This document shows positions 19,761 through 30,604 of a stretch of 64,000 nt of DNA, one piece after another. The stretch is taken from positions 46,721,630 through 46,785,629 of the forward strand of contig NC_068970.1 in NCBI RefSeq assembly GCF_016808095.1, read 5' to 3'. Position 1 is the first letter of the stretch, and the number at the start of each line of letters is the position of its first letter. The notes beneath the pieces were generated by a model. The model was not told the origin of the DNA. It was given only the letters and a program-made list of their open reading frames with translations, and did not search any database. This stretch comes from Vigna angularis. Its lineage: Eukaryota; Streptophyta; Magnoliopsida; Fabales; Fabaceae. A program made the position numbers and the translations under genes.

Positions 19761-20495
19761 TCTATCCTTTGAACCCTTAGCCATGAACATAATTTGAAAA
19801 CCCTTTTCAAAAACTTTACCCTGGAGTTAAGATGAAAATATTTTGTGGTATTGATAAATGTTCAAGTTTGGGGTTGTTGGAAAATAGAAAGGGAAAATAA
19901 AAAGCATTGAGCAAAAAGTTAAGCATGTGAAAAGCAAAAGAAAAAGAAAAGAAAAGCTCAATGCAAAAGAAAGGTGGGAATAATCAAGAATGGTTGTGTT
20001 TAGATGATTCTCTTAACTCAAGGGTTTTCTGATCCAGAAAAACCAATTGTTATTGTTAGCCCAGCCACATTATAAGCCATTGAAAAGTCCTTGTGATGAA
20101 GTTTGCTTGTAAGTGTTTTTGATTATGGTTAAATGAAAGGCAAAGTTGATTCATGTGACATTGTAATAGTAGAGTGAATGAGTGAATATCTCCTATACAC
20201 TTGTGTGCTTAAGTGAAACACTTTATCTAGTGAGGATAGATTCCATGAACACATGAACATCTTTGCGTAGTTAATTGATCATTCATGAAAATAGCATTTG
20301 TTGGATAGTATGTGTTTTAGTGAACACTAAAAGCATGTGCACATCTTGATTGAAGTCTTGATGATGAGCTAAATTGAGTATTTACTTGTCTTGAAAGAAG
20401 GATTTTTTAATGTGGTGAACCATTGAATGGATTGGTAGAAGATTGAGTTGCATCTTATTTGCTTGAGGACAAGCAAAGTTCTAAGTTTGGTGTTG
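19761..20495 (+). other. 3' untranslated region of the middle element, right part
   Basis: Continues the sequence broken at 11735. It holds CAAGTTTGGGGTTG near 19865 and ends in a mutated polypurine tract TAAGTTTGGTGTTG before the truncated LTR. Confidence 0.8.
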
Positions 20496-20752
20496 TGATA
20501 ACATTTGAAAAACTGTTATTTTTATACTTAAAATTGACTTCAATTACAACCTTTATGACTTAGAAATTAGCTTGAACTCATGATTTTGTTGAATTATTGG
20601 AAAAAACAGAGTTGGACAGGATTTATGCTTGATTTCCTTGTTTTTACAGGTTTTTAGATGAAATTGATGAAAGAAGTGAAAAAGGATAGAGATGGAATCA
20701 GAAAATGACACAGAAAGTGCAAAACAAGAGAAACCGCAAGTACCGCTCAGCG
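20496..20752 (+). repeat. Truncated 3' LTR of the middle element
   Basis: Starts TGATAACATTTG and matches the first 250 bp of the LTR at 7625. It stops inside the first palindrome (CCGCTCAGCGCC), where sequence of the outer element resumes. The rest of the LTR and the right target duplication have been deleted. Confidence 0.8.
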
Positions 20753-21155
20753 CCAAGATTCAAGAACAAGTTGTGGGTTGTGAAAGACTATAAAGAGAAT
20801 GGAGTGATAGAAATTGAAGCTCCATATTCAAGGAGAGTAAAAAAGGTGGACCGGAAGCAGTTGATGAGTTGGTGTAATGAAAGAAAAAGGAACACCAACA
20901 ATGAAGATGGAACTTGAGCTTATTGGGTCAAGCTAATGACGTTAAAAGAGCGCTTACTAGGAGGCATCCCAGTGATTTGAGAACATTAATTTCTTTGATT
21001 TTGGTTATGTAATTTTATAAACTTTGGGACATTGATTTATGTTGTTTGAGATTTCATTGTATAGCATCTACTGATGGATGCTAGGTGGTTGAGTATCTAT
21101 TGAAGGATACTAGGTCTGTTTACACCTACTAATGGGTGTTGGTAAGAAAGATTTG
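20753..21155 (+). pseudogene. End of the outer element's gag-protease ORF, structured motif and 3-unit hairpin array
   Basis: 20753-20917 encodes the C-terminal NKLWVVKDYKENGVIEIE segment homologous to the end of the ORF at 39341-41209. The structured motif follows at about 20926-20979 (one stem base changed, ACTAGGAGG). Three hairpins lie at 21061-21142: AGCATC/TACTGATG/GATGCT, AGTATC/TATTGAAG/GATACT and ACACC/TACTAATG/GGTGT. The second structured motif is lost at the break near 21155. Confidence 0.75.
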
Positions 21156-21189
21156 TGATGACAAATTTATGAACACCGAAAAACAACGC
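21156..21189 (-). repeat. 34-bp fragment of an LTR end in inverted orientation
   Basis: On minus it reads as the last 34 bases of an LTR (TTCATAAATTTGTCATCA). It directly abuts the plus-strand LTR start at 21190, making a head-to-head LTR-terminus junction. Confidence 0.7.
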
Positions 21190-22474
21190 TGATAACAGTT
21201 GAAAAACTGTTATTTTCATGCTTAAAATTGATACTAAAAGCAACCTTTAAAACTTAGAAACTAGCTTGAAATCAAGTTTTTGGTCATATTTTTAGAAATA
21301 AGAGAGCTGGACAGGTTTATGCTTGATTTCAGTGTTTTTATGCAGGTTTTAAGGTGAATTTGGTGAAAGAAGTGAAGAAGGATAGAGATGGAATCCGAAA
21401 AGACATAAAAAAAGTGCAAAAAGAGAAGTCGCAACTACCGCTGAGCGGCACTCAGGAACTCACGTTGGATCCGCTGAGGGGTGAAAATGCCGCTGAGGGG
21501 AAAGAATCAACTCACGCACTTACCGCTGAGCGGTAGTTTACCGCTGAGCGGCACTATTTTGGGCTTGGGCCTAATTTTCTGTATATTTTAGAATAGTATA
21601 TAAGCTTTAGGACATCCTAGGGTTTGTATCTTTAGCTGAGACGAAGCAAACACTCACTTTTCCACCCCTTGAAGGAAGATCTTGGATGCTCAGGCTACCT
21701 CCTCCTCTTTCTAGGGTTCTATCTTTCATTCTTTCATTATTGTTCATTTAGTTTCACCATGAATATGGTGAACTAAACCTTGTATTGTTGTTGGGGAATC
21801 AATGTAGTCTTGTGAAACTCTCATATATGGAATTTGTTTTAACATCTTATTTTAAGACTTATGCTTTCTTTCATCATTACTTAGGGTTTTTCCTCTTTGC
21901 TTAAAGCTTGCTTTGTTTAACTCATTCATTGCTATGATTATTGATTTTGTCGATATGGGAACGTACGGGGAAATCTAGATCCGGGGAATTTCTCCCAATA
22001 GCATATTGGTTGCCTTTAAGCTCCTGCACTTCAGACTTAATTACTAGGAATGCTAGGAATTGTATGAACTCGTAATTAAGGATAGGCCTTCTTGCAAGGT
22101 GATTTAGAGAGTGGCATTAGCAATTGATGAAAAGAATGATGAATTCCTAAAGTATATGAGAGTGGATAAGATGAAATTGATAACCCCAACAACATACTCA
22201 TCCATTTAATTCATTAAAGTGTTTGTATTCCTCTTTTCCATTGATCAAATTCATGCATACATGTTTAATTACTGTCTTTTGCATTTAAACCTACAATCAA
22301 TTGTTCACAAGTCTCAAATAATCAACAAATCATATAACTAACTAGGCCGTGAGTCCTTTGGGAAAACGATACTTGGTCTTACCTAGTTTTATTACTTGAT
22401 ACGATTCGGTCACACTTGCCGATTGTTAAACAAGTTTGTGGCGCCGTTTTTCGGTGTTCATAAATTTGTCATCA
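21190..22474 (+). repeat. 5' LTR with a clear fossil primer site
   Basis: 1285 bp. The last 45 bp read AAGTTTGTGGCGCCGTTTTTCGGTG and then ...TTTGTCATCA, a recognisable older primer-binding site inside U5. Palindrome array at about 21438-21556; TATA-like TATATAAG near 21597. Confidence 0.85.
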
Positions 22475-22920
22475 AGTTTTTGGCGCCGTTGTCGGGGGCT
22501 CGTGGTTTAACTAGTTCATTTGTGTGATTATTGATTATCTTTGACTTGTTTTTGAATTTTGAATTTAAATTTCGTATTTTTATTTTCTGTTTTTATTTTC
22601 TGTTTATATTTTTCAGTTATTATTTTATTTTATTTTATTTTTCTGTTTTTATTTTATTTTATTTTATTTTATTTATTTTTTATTTTTCGGTTATTATTTT
22701 ATTTTATTTTATTTTATTTTGTTTTGTTTTTTGTTTTTATTTTATTTTATTTTCTGTTTTTATTTTTATTTTATTTTATTTTATTTTCTGTTTTTATTTT
22801 TTCTGTTTTTATTTCCTATCTTCCTATCTTTTCAATTATATCCTTTGATTTTTTTATCTATCTTCTCTATCTTTTTGTGCTAACAAATATTTTCTAGAGT
22901 TTTGTGCCTAATGTTTGCAG
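22475..22920 (+). other. Leader with (TTTTA)n microsatellite and acceptor-like end
   Basis: Primer-binding site (22481-22498), then about 250 nt of TTTTATTTTATT repeats and TTCTGTTTTT, then CTAAC at 22880-22884 and TTTGCAG ending at 22920. Open frames through this T-rich tract are low-complexity artefacts. Confidence 0.6.
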
Positions 22921-23866
22921 GATGCAATTCGGACAAGAATTTAACTATATGGGCACTCAATTCTACTAAGGTAATTTCAACCACTGTTGGGAATCGACCA
23001 ATTTAAGAATCGACCACCACAACAATGGCAGTAAAACCCCTCTCTATCGGGAAGAAGGACAACGTTGGAGGACGCACTTCAACAGTACATACAAATATCT
23101 AATTGTCATCACAAAAGCACTCAAGCTGCCGAAGAATTTGATAGGCCGCCACCACAACAATGGCAGCAACAACCCTCTCTATCAGAAAGTTTGGATGACA
23201 CCCTTCAACGATTTTTGAAAAATTCCATTTCTTGTCAGAAAAGCATTGAAGCATCATGTAAAATGATGGAGATGCACCTTCGTTACATTAGTCAGAGATT
23301 GAACGTTAAGGTTAATACTGAAGTTAACCCTAAGGAGGAAGGTCAAGCCATTATCACTAAAAGTGACAAGATTTTTTATGAGAAAAAAATAGGGAGAGAT
23401 GAGGAAAAGATAGAGAGAAAAGAAAAAGAAGAGTTGAGTGAGAAAGAAAAAGAAAAAGAAGTGGTTGAGAGAGAAGAGAGAAAGAAAATTTGTGTGAAAA
23501 TAAAGAAGTTGAGAAGAAAAAGAGAAGGGAAGAAAAAAATAAGAGAAAAGAAAAAGAGAAAATTTAGGGAGAGGAAAAGTAAGAAAAAAAAGATGAGAGG
23601 AAAGAAGAAGGAATCATATGAAAAACCCCATCCTCATCTAAAGAAGAATCGTAGGAAGGAGAAGAAATTTAAGTGCTTAATGGAAATCTTCAAGAAATTG
23701 GAGATTAAAGTTCCTATGATTGAGACACTGCAACAGGTTCCTGGTTTTATTAAATTTCTGAAGAAGTTCAGTAGAAAGAAGAAAAAGAAGATGGAACATG
23801 AGCTTTATTGGGTCAAGCTAGTGACGTTAAAAGAGCGCTTGCTGGGAGGCAACCCAGTGATTTAAG
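22921..23866 (+). pseudogene. Gag-like ORF of a pol-less element, N-terminus disrupted
   Basis: The start (MQFGQEFNYMGTQFY) hits a stop near 22969. The frame is open again from about 23065 to 23866 (266 residues). It has the same Gln-rich, coiled-coil, Lys/Glu/Arg-rich and FKKLEIKVPM order as 9304-10140, ending in the structured motif. A short internal duplication (PPPQQWQQ / HHKSTQAA) is present. No pol domains. Confidence 0.7.
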
Positions 23867-23906
23867 AACTCTTAATTTTTGGTTTGGTGATGTAATTTTG
23901 AACTTT

Positions 23907-25757
23907 TGGGAATAACGAGCGTTCGAAAAGGGCTTAAGGTTCCCGGTCGTGCGTTTATTTCTGGGCTTGGCCCACCTGGGTGGTTTCTAACCTAGAATCC
24001 CCTAGGGGTTCAGCATCTTCCCTCATTCCTCACCCTACTCAGATCAAGCACTCCCCAGAGACCCGAGGTTCCCCGCTTCTCCCGCGAGCCCGTCGTCCAT
24101 CTCGGCCAGAGCAGCCACCACGCCTCACCTCCAGCAAAAACCGGCCACCGCGAGTAGCGGCCCAAGGCGTCGCAAGCGCCTCTGCTCACCGCCGAGACCC
24201 TCGCCGGCCGCCGCTCCAACTCTTCCTCTCTCGTTTTCAGTCGTTATCTCTTTAATTTGTACAACGGGCTATGTGCGTGTGTGCTGTTTGGTTAGAGGCT
24301 CGACTTTATGCGTGTGTTTGGAGAGGTGGTATTTGCTGCTTGAGGATTCAATTTTTTTGGGGATTGGAGATGAATAGAAACGTTGAAGGGTTCCATGAAA
24401 GGGGGAAGAAAAGAGAAGAGAAGAATGAGTTTTGTTTTTGTTTTTGTTTCTGAGTTTGGTTGATTGCAGGTGAGGGGGAGTGACACAGGTTATGTTTGTT
24501 GGGGTTGATGATGAATGTTGGCCGTGTTGAAGATGGTTACGGGTGAAGATGATGATGCTGGAGGTGGTATCCCGTGGGGAAGACGAGATGAATGTTGGCT
24601 GGGAGGTAAGGATGAAGATGGGGTGGCGAGCAAAAAGGGAATTGTGTCAGTGTGCTTGAGATCAAATGTTGGAGGTGAAAACGAAGAGGGAAGGGACGAA
24701 GATGATAGATGTTGGCCGTGGTTGTCAATATGGCTTGTGGCAGTGGGTGAATATGGATGAAGGGTGTTGGAGGTTCAGTGTCATGAAGGGATGAAGATTG
24801 ATGCTTAGAGGAAAAGGATGAACGAATGCTATAAGATTCTAAAATGGGGAATGTGGCAGACTCACCGTAGCATAAGCAAAATGGAATAAGCATAAAAGGC
24901 AGTTATGCAGTAAGCATACATGACCACACAGGTGAGCAAGAGGCTTACCTCTCGGAGCTCTATGGCTGCTGCTAGCTGCGAGTATCCGGTGACTTCCTCT
25001 CCTTCCTCCTCTAGCCCTTGTCTTTCTTTGCCGGTGCCAATGGTGGATGCCCTTCTGTGACTGGATGATGACTCAAGATGAAGGTCTGAAGAAGCAGTAT
25101 CCACTCCTTTGCTTTTCTCCCCAAAACCAGAATCCTCTCCTTCCCTTTGCTCTCTCTCTGTGTTTTTGTGCAATTCTCTCTGCCCCCAAATCGTTCCGTA
25201 CCCAGCCCGTATGCCCAAATCGCCTTGTACCAATTTCGTACGTCCCTCACGCATCTGCCACCACTCGCTCTCTGCAGAAAACTGTTTCTGCCTCTCCCCC
25301 TCCAACACACACTGTTTCTTTTTTGTCCCCCAACTCGAAAACATTCTCTCTTTTCTCATATCTCTCTTTTTTTCTTTTTTTTTTAACCGTATTAATTATA
25401 TTAAACATAATAAACTTTAAATAGGTAAAACTAAAGATGAAAATAAAATAAAAAATAAAAAATAAAATAATAAAAATGTAAGAAGAAATAAATATACATA
25501 TATATAAATAAAACTAGGATAATACAAAAATAATAATAATAATAAAAAATAATGAGAAAAGAAATAAATAAATAAATAACAATAAATAAATAAATAAAAG
25601 ATAAAAAAAACGAAAATAAAAGATAAAAAAATAAAAATAAAAAATAAAAAATAAAAAATAAAAAATAAAAATAACAAAATAAAAATAAAAATAAGTAAAT
25701 AATATAATAGACTACAGTAAAGCCAAAAATCAATCCGGACGAAATTTGGTATTGACA
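23907..25757 (-). repeat. 3' LTR of the Ogre-type element
   Basis: On minus it begins TGTCAATACC directly after the polypurine tract and ends ...TTATTCCCA at about 23907. It is about 1.85 kb, with an AT-rich U3 (25436-25700) and a GC-rich, C/T-rich R-U5 part (23980-24240 and 25040-25360). The left boundary is placed from the TG/CA rule and the sudden end of Athila homology. Confidence 0.65.
25436..25700. repeat. AT-rich low-complexity tract (AAATA/AAAAATA)n
   Basis: Simple repeats of AAATAAAT and AAAAATAAAA within the Ogre-type LTR. The long Phe/Tyr/Leu reading frames on minus are artefacts of base composition. Confidence 0.8.
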
Positions 25758-25760
25758 ACT

Positions 25761-25770
25761 GCCCCTCTTT
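25761..25770 (-). other. Polypurine tract of the Ogre-type element
   Basis: On minus AAAGAGGGGC, three bases before the LTR start. This is the expected plus-strand primer site. Confidence 0.75.
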
Positions 25771-25944
25771 ACTTAAATTTTACTAGATAATATGACAAAG
25801 TGATGCTTTCATATTATATTGTAAAATATAAGTAAAGATAGAAATACTAATTTCGTCTGGATTTCTAAGAAGGCGAAATGAAGGAAGATGAATACGAGAC
25901 ATAAGTTTAGCCAAATCCATGCAAAATGTGAGATTGTAATGAAA

Positions 25945-26655
25945 GAAATCGACCATTGCGTAGCAGAGGGCCGACATTGTAGGACAACAAATTGGAATTG
26001 ACCATTGCCTAGCAGAGGGCCATTAGCACAAAACGAAAATCTAGACTCGACCATTGCTTAGCAGAGGGTCGGTAGCACAGAACAACAAGCTGGATTTGGC
26101 CATTGCCGAGCAGAGGGTCAACAACACAGAGCAACGAGCTGAAATTGACCATTGCCGAGCAGATGGCCCGCAATACAACAATGAGATGGGATTAGACCAT
26201 TACTTAGCAGAGGGCCAACAACATAAAACGAAAACCTGAATTCGACCATTGCCTAGCAGAGGGCCGTTAAAAAAACTAAAATCTGGACTTGACCATTGCT
26301 TTGCAGAGGGCCATTAGAAAAACTAAAATCTGGACTTGACCATTGCCTTGCAGAGGGCCAACACGTAGAATAACAAGCTGAATTCGACCGTTACCGAGCA
26401 GAGGGTCAACAACATAAAACGAAAATTTGGATTTGACCATGGCCTAGCAGAGGGTCAACACATAAAATAACAAGTTTAATTCGACCGTTGCTGAGCAGAG
26501 GGTCAATAACATAAAACGAAAATTTGGATTTGACCATGGCCTAGCAGAGGGTCAACACATAGAATAACAAGTTGAATTCGACCGTTGCTGAGCAGAGGGT
26601 CAACAACATAAAACGAAAACGGGACTTGACCATGGCCTAGCAGAGGGTCAAGAAC
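25945..26655 (-). repeat. Minisatellite with 15 stem-forming cores in the 3' region
   Basis: Fifteen imperfect units, usually 40-60 bp, share the core GACCATTGCCTAGCAGAGGGTC. The core ends form stems (TTGACC/GGTCAA; in one unit CGACC/GGTCG), and minus-strand G.U pairs replace some Watson-Crick pairs. Later units alternate between two subtypes (CCATGGCCTAG and CCGTTGCTGAG), so the array grew by dimer duplication. Tandem repeats in the 3' region are typical of Ogre elements. Confidence 0.8.
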
Positions 26656-28696
26656 AAAGAAAACTTGGATTTGAAACTTTCTGAAACGGTAAACATTGAG
26701 CAAAACATTGAATATACTTGAAAGAAAATGTCGTATTATCCTTTTCACAACTTCTCTTGTGCCTTAAGGATTTTCAAACAAAATACCTTGCTTATTATGA
26801 AATGTAAGATGTAATGTCATGAGGGTGCATGAATGCATAAACACATGAAACCTTTGCCTTGTTGCCGCTTTTTTTTTCTTTTTTTTTTTTTTTAGCATCT
26901 CTCTCTTAATTAGACTGCCCATGTTTGGAACTCGTTGTCAACATCGTCATCAAACTTGATGTACGTTCAAAACATAATCATAAAAATGCCAGGAGACAGT
27001 GAGCCCTCTAATGAGAAAGAGAAGGGTGTAACCATGAGTTCAAATTCTCTTTATCGCTTCCTACAATCCAATTTGGCTTGAACCCGAGAAGGAGAGGAAA
27101 AACAGGGACGAGAAGTAGATAGCTGAATGATTGTATATGGAGCTAACATTTGTGTTCTCCTCATCTGGGGAGGTATGGTTAACATAGAAACATGTAGGGC
27201 CCAAGAGACTGCCCCAATTTTGCTGTGCACAGTAAGTACGATTTGGGGAGGTGAAAAGGTTTGGGTAGGAAGGATTGCCCCAGTTGGTTTGATTTTCTTT
27301 TGCATGCTGCTGGCTGGTTGACAAAGAGATCCCTTCTTCCTGAGACATTACTTTTTTTTCTTTTTTCATTCATTTTCAAAATTTTTTGTTTTGTTTTGTT
27401 TGTTTTTTTTTGGACACATTGCAAGTCATCTCGTCTTATCGCAAAATTAAACTTTATGAAAATTTGAGCAAACATTATTCAATCTGTGTGGACTTTATTA
27501 GGCTTGTAATGTGGCTAGGGCGAGAAGGTATCGAAAGAAAGGGTTAAAGGCCCAAATGAATGCTTGTCGGTTATTTGTTTGAAACAAGGGTTATCAGCTA
27601 GGCATCGCATCAACTATTTGACTTTTTGAGCACTTTGCTTTTTTTCCTTGAACTTCGTTTTTTCATTCCTTTCATTTATCACCACTTTGTGATTTTTTTT
27701 GTTTTTTTTTTTGTTTTTCTTTTTTATTATTATTATTTTTGTTTTTGTTTACTATTTTGAAGGATTCTCCTCGTTTGATCACTGAGTGCTCTTCATCTGC
27801 TTCCTGAGTTGACTCATACTGATGATAACCCTTGCTTGGGAATAATTTTGAAAAAGGATTTATTTTTGGCTCAAAACAGGGTGACAATGGATATATTTTT
27901 GTTTTTTTTTTTTGGATAAAGAAAGGAGGTCACACATCATTTCGAACTCTGATTGCTTTATTTTCAAAAGATTAACTCTACGATTAGATGACCTCAACAT
28001 GAGTCGTTTTTTTTTTTTTTTTTTTTTTTTTTAGACCGCCCTTTCGGGTTTTCAATTTAGTGGACTTATTCTCTTTTTAAAAGTTCCCTTGTTTGTCTCA
28101 ATGGATTCAGGGATCACCCTACTAGCGCAAGCGAGGAAAATTTTGGCCAGGCCAACCTGCCCCAGTGTTATATCCACGACAATCCTTTGTTTTGAAGGGA
28201 AATGAAAAGGTTAGGGGTTCACGCGATATGAAAGCAGATGCTTTAACGAGAAATGAACACAAGTTACCCCCGAAACCCTGAATCAGGAGAAAGACTCCAC
28301 ATCTTTGCCATTTCAAGTTATTGTTTTTTCAAAACCTTAATTATTTGCTTGTTTTTTTTTGAACGTACTATGCCCTAGACAACTTAATTGACAATGAATT
28401 CAACATGTGCATTTTTATTCTCTCCTTTTTTAGTCTTTCACGACATCCCTCACGAACGAGCTTGTGCCAACCGAATATACCCGCGATGCTTTTACTCATG
28501 TGTGCTTAATTATCATTGCCTTTATTTTCCCTTATTTACCTAAAAGCTCAACGCGACATGCAATATTTCAAGAAGGGTGCGAACAAAAATTATGAATGAA
28601 ACCATGCAGTATTTATTGAATGAAATAACACAGAGTACAACAAACTGTAAAGATCATGTCAATATCCCTTAACAGCATTCCCCCATCACGGAATCA
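26656..28696 (-). other. 3' untranslated region of the Ogre-type element
   Basis: Between integrase and the minisatellite. It contains several T-only or T-rich runs on plus (26870-26894, 27350-27415, 27690-27730, 28008-28033), which are A-rich on the sense strand. No credible gene was found. Confidence 0.6.
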
Positions 28697-30604
28697 TCAT
28701 GCGTAAAACTTTTTGACCGCATCCGAATTAACCGGTAATGGTAACTCCTCTCCATCCATCCTTGTGAGAATTAGTGCCCCACCGGAGAATGCTTTCTTCA
28801 CTACGAATGGCCCTTCATAATTCGGGGTCCACTTGCCTCTATGATCCTTTTGTATAGGCAAGATCTTCTTCAACACAAGCTCGCCTTCGTGGAACTCTCT
28901 TGGATGCACCCTTTTGTCAAATGCATTTTTCATCCTTCTTTGGTACAATTTCCCATGACACACTGCTGTTAACCTTTTTTCTTCAATGAGATTGAGCTGA
29001 TCAAATCGAGCTTGAACCCACTCAGCTTCCTCTAGTTGGGTTTCAATTAACACTCGTAAGGACAGAATTTCCACCTCAAATGGAAGTACTGCTTCCATCC
29101 CATACACAAGCGAGAAAGGTGTTGCCCCGGTTGATGTTCGCACCGATGTGCGATATCCATGTAGAGCAAAAGGAAGCATTTCGTGCCAATCTTTATAGGT
29201 GACCACCATCTTTTGCACAATTTTCTTGATATTCTTATTGGCAGCCTCTACCGCCCCATTCATCTTTGGACGGTAAGGAGAAGAATTATGATGATGAATC
29301 TTGAATTCCTCACATAACTCCACCATCATCTGGTTGTTCAGGTTAGTGGCATTATCAGTGATGATTCTGTTAGGGAGCCCGTATCTACAGATCAATTCCC
29401 TTTTTATGAATCTGGTCACCACCTTTCTAGTCACGTTGGCGTAAGAAGCAGCCTCCACCCATTTGGTGAAGTAATCGATTGCGACTAGTATGAAACGATG
29501 TCCATTTGACGCCTTCGGCTCTATAGCTCCAATGACATCTATCCCCCACATCGAAAATGGCCATGGTGCAGACAACACGCTTAGAGTCGTAGGTGGCACA
29601 TTGATATTATCTGCATACTTTTGACATTTCTCACACTTTCTCACATGTGTGCAACAATCACTTTCCATGGTCAGCCAAAAATAACCAGCTCTCAATATCT
29701 TCCTGGCCATCGAGTGCCCATTCATGTGCGTGCCAAAGGTACCCTCATGCACTTCTTTCAATACCAGCTCGGCCTCCTTTGCATCCACGCATCTGAGGAG
29801 GACCATGTCGTGATTTCTCTTGTATAAAATATCCCCACTCAAGATAAAATTGCCAGCCAAACTCCTTAGCGACCTTTTATCGTTTTCAGATGCTTTCTCA
29901 GGGTATTCTCGGGTCTTAAGATAATGCTTGATATCAAAATACCAAGGTTTACCGTCTAATTCCTCCTCGATGAAATGGCAATATGTTGGCTCTGCATGAC
30001 TCTTCATTTTAATCATTGGTAATTTTGCATCTTGGTCAACTTCAAACATTGATGACAAGGTAGCCAACGCGTCTGCCAATTGATTTTCTTCTCGCGGTAT
30101 GTGGTTAAATGTGATGGAATCGAAATACTCCACTAATCCCCTGATGTAAGCCTGGTAGGGAATTAATTTTGTATCCCTAGTCTCCCATTCTCCCTTCAAC
30201 TGGTGGATGACCAAAGCTGAATCTCCGTATACATCTAGAACTCTTGCCTTAGATTCAATCGCCGCTCGAATACCCATAGCACAAGCCTCATATTCTGCGA
30301 TGTTATTCGTACAATTAAAACACAACCTTGCTGTCATTGGTATGTACTGCTTCCCTGGAGAAACAAGCACTGCCCCTATTCCATGTCCCATCACATTCGA
30401 GGCTCCGTCGAATAATACCGTCCATGCTTTTTCGTCTCGGTTTTCTCCGTTCTCTTCGAGTAGAGCCATGATGTCTTCATCGGGAAATTCAGGTTGCATT
30501 GGTTGATAATCGCTAATGGGTTGATGAGCCAGGTATTCCGCTAGAGCAATACCCTTGACGGATTTCTGAGTAACATATACGATGTCATATTCTGACAATA
30601 GCAT
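28697..30604 (-). pseudogene. Ogre pol: archaeal-type RNase H and integrase
   Basis: 635 residues in one open frame. Residues about 60-200 form a second, archaeal-type RNase H (WTVLFDGASN, NNIAEYEACAMG, VYGDSALVI). Integrase follows with a His/His/Cys/Cys zinc domain (GTHMNGH, KCEKCQK) and the catalytic triad in WGIDVIG, IITDNATN and GAVEAANK. The C-terminal GPY/F-type module (NYEGPFVVKKAF) ends at AVKKFYA. In the living element this is the continuation of the RT ORF. Here an in-frame TAG between 30602 and 30604 separates them, so the polyprotein is broken even though both halves look otherwise intact. Confidence 0.88.

Larger units (their letters stand above)
7625..20752 (+). mobile_element. 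Middle nested Athila element, non-autonomous, interrupted at 11736-19760
   Basis: Plus-strand element: 5' LTR 7625-9033, perfect primer-binding site 9040-9057, short gag-like ORF 9304-10140, hairpin array, promoter-like region, deleted third ORF 10928-11210, and a 3' region split at 11735/19761 by the youngest insertion. Its 3' LTR (20496-20752) is truncated. RT and integrase are absent. Confidence 0.8.
3976..21155 (+). mobile_element. Outer nested Athila element, gag-protease type, interrupted at 7625-20752
   Basis: Plus-strand element: 5' LTR 3976-5000, decayed primer-binding site 5008-5025, leader, broken gag-protease 5282-7624. It continues at 20753-21155 with the end of the same ORF, the structured motif and a hairpin array. 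The element at 7625-20752 was inserted into its coding region after a TCCAG flank. Its own 3' LTR is lost. It is the oldest layer of the three-level nest. Confidence 0.75.
21190..23906 (+). mobile_element. Truncated pol-less Athila-type element
   Basis: 5' LTR 21190-22474, primer-binding site 22481-22498 (two changes), T-rich leader, gag-like ORF to 23866 and structured motif. It is then cut at about 23906 by the Ogre-type LTR. Its hairpin array, third ORF and 3' LTR are not seen. Confidence 0.8.

Noticed and set aside
22531..22897. Phe/Leu/Tyr-rich membrane-protein-like open frames
   Set aside because: They are translations of the (TTTTA)n leader tract; no homology or start context.
24862..25424. 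Gene candidates in the GC-rich part of the Ogre LTR
   Set aside because: Overlapping frames on both strands with no recognisable domain, in the R-U5 region of an LTR next to a polypurine tract.
25417..25758. Hydrophobic open frames on minus in the Ogre LTR
   Set aside because: Produced by the AAATA/AAAAATA simple repeat.
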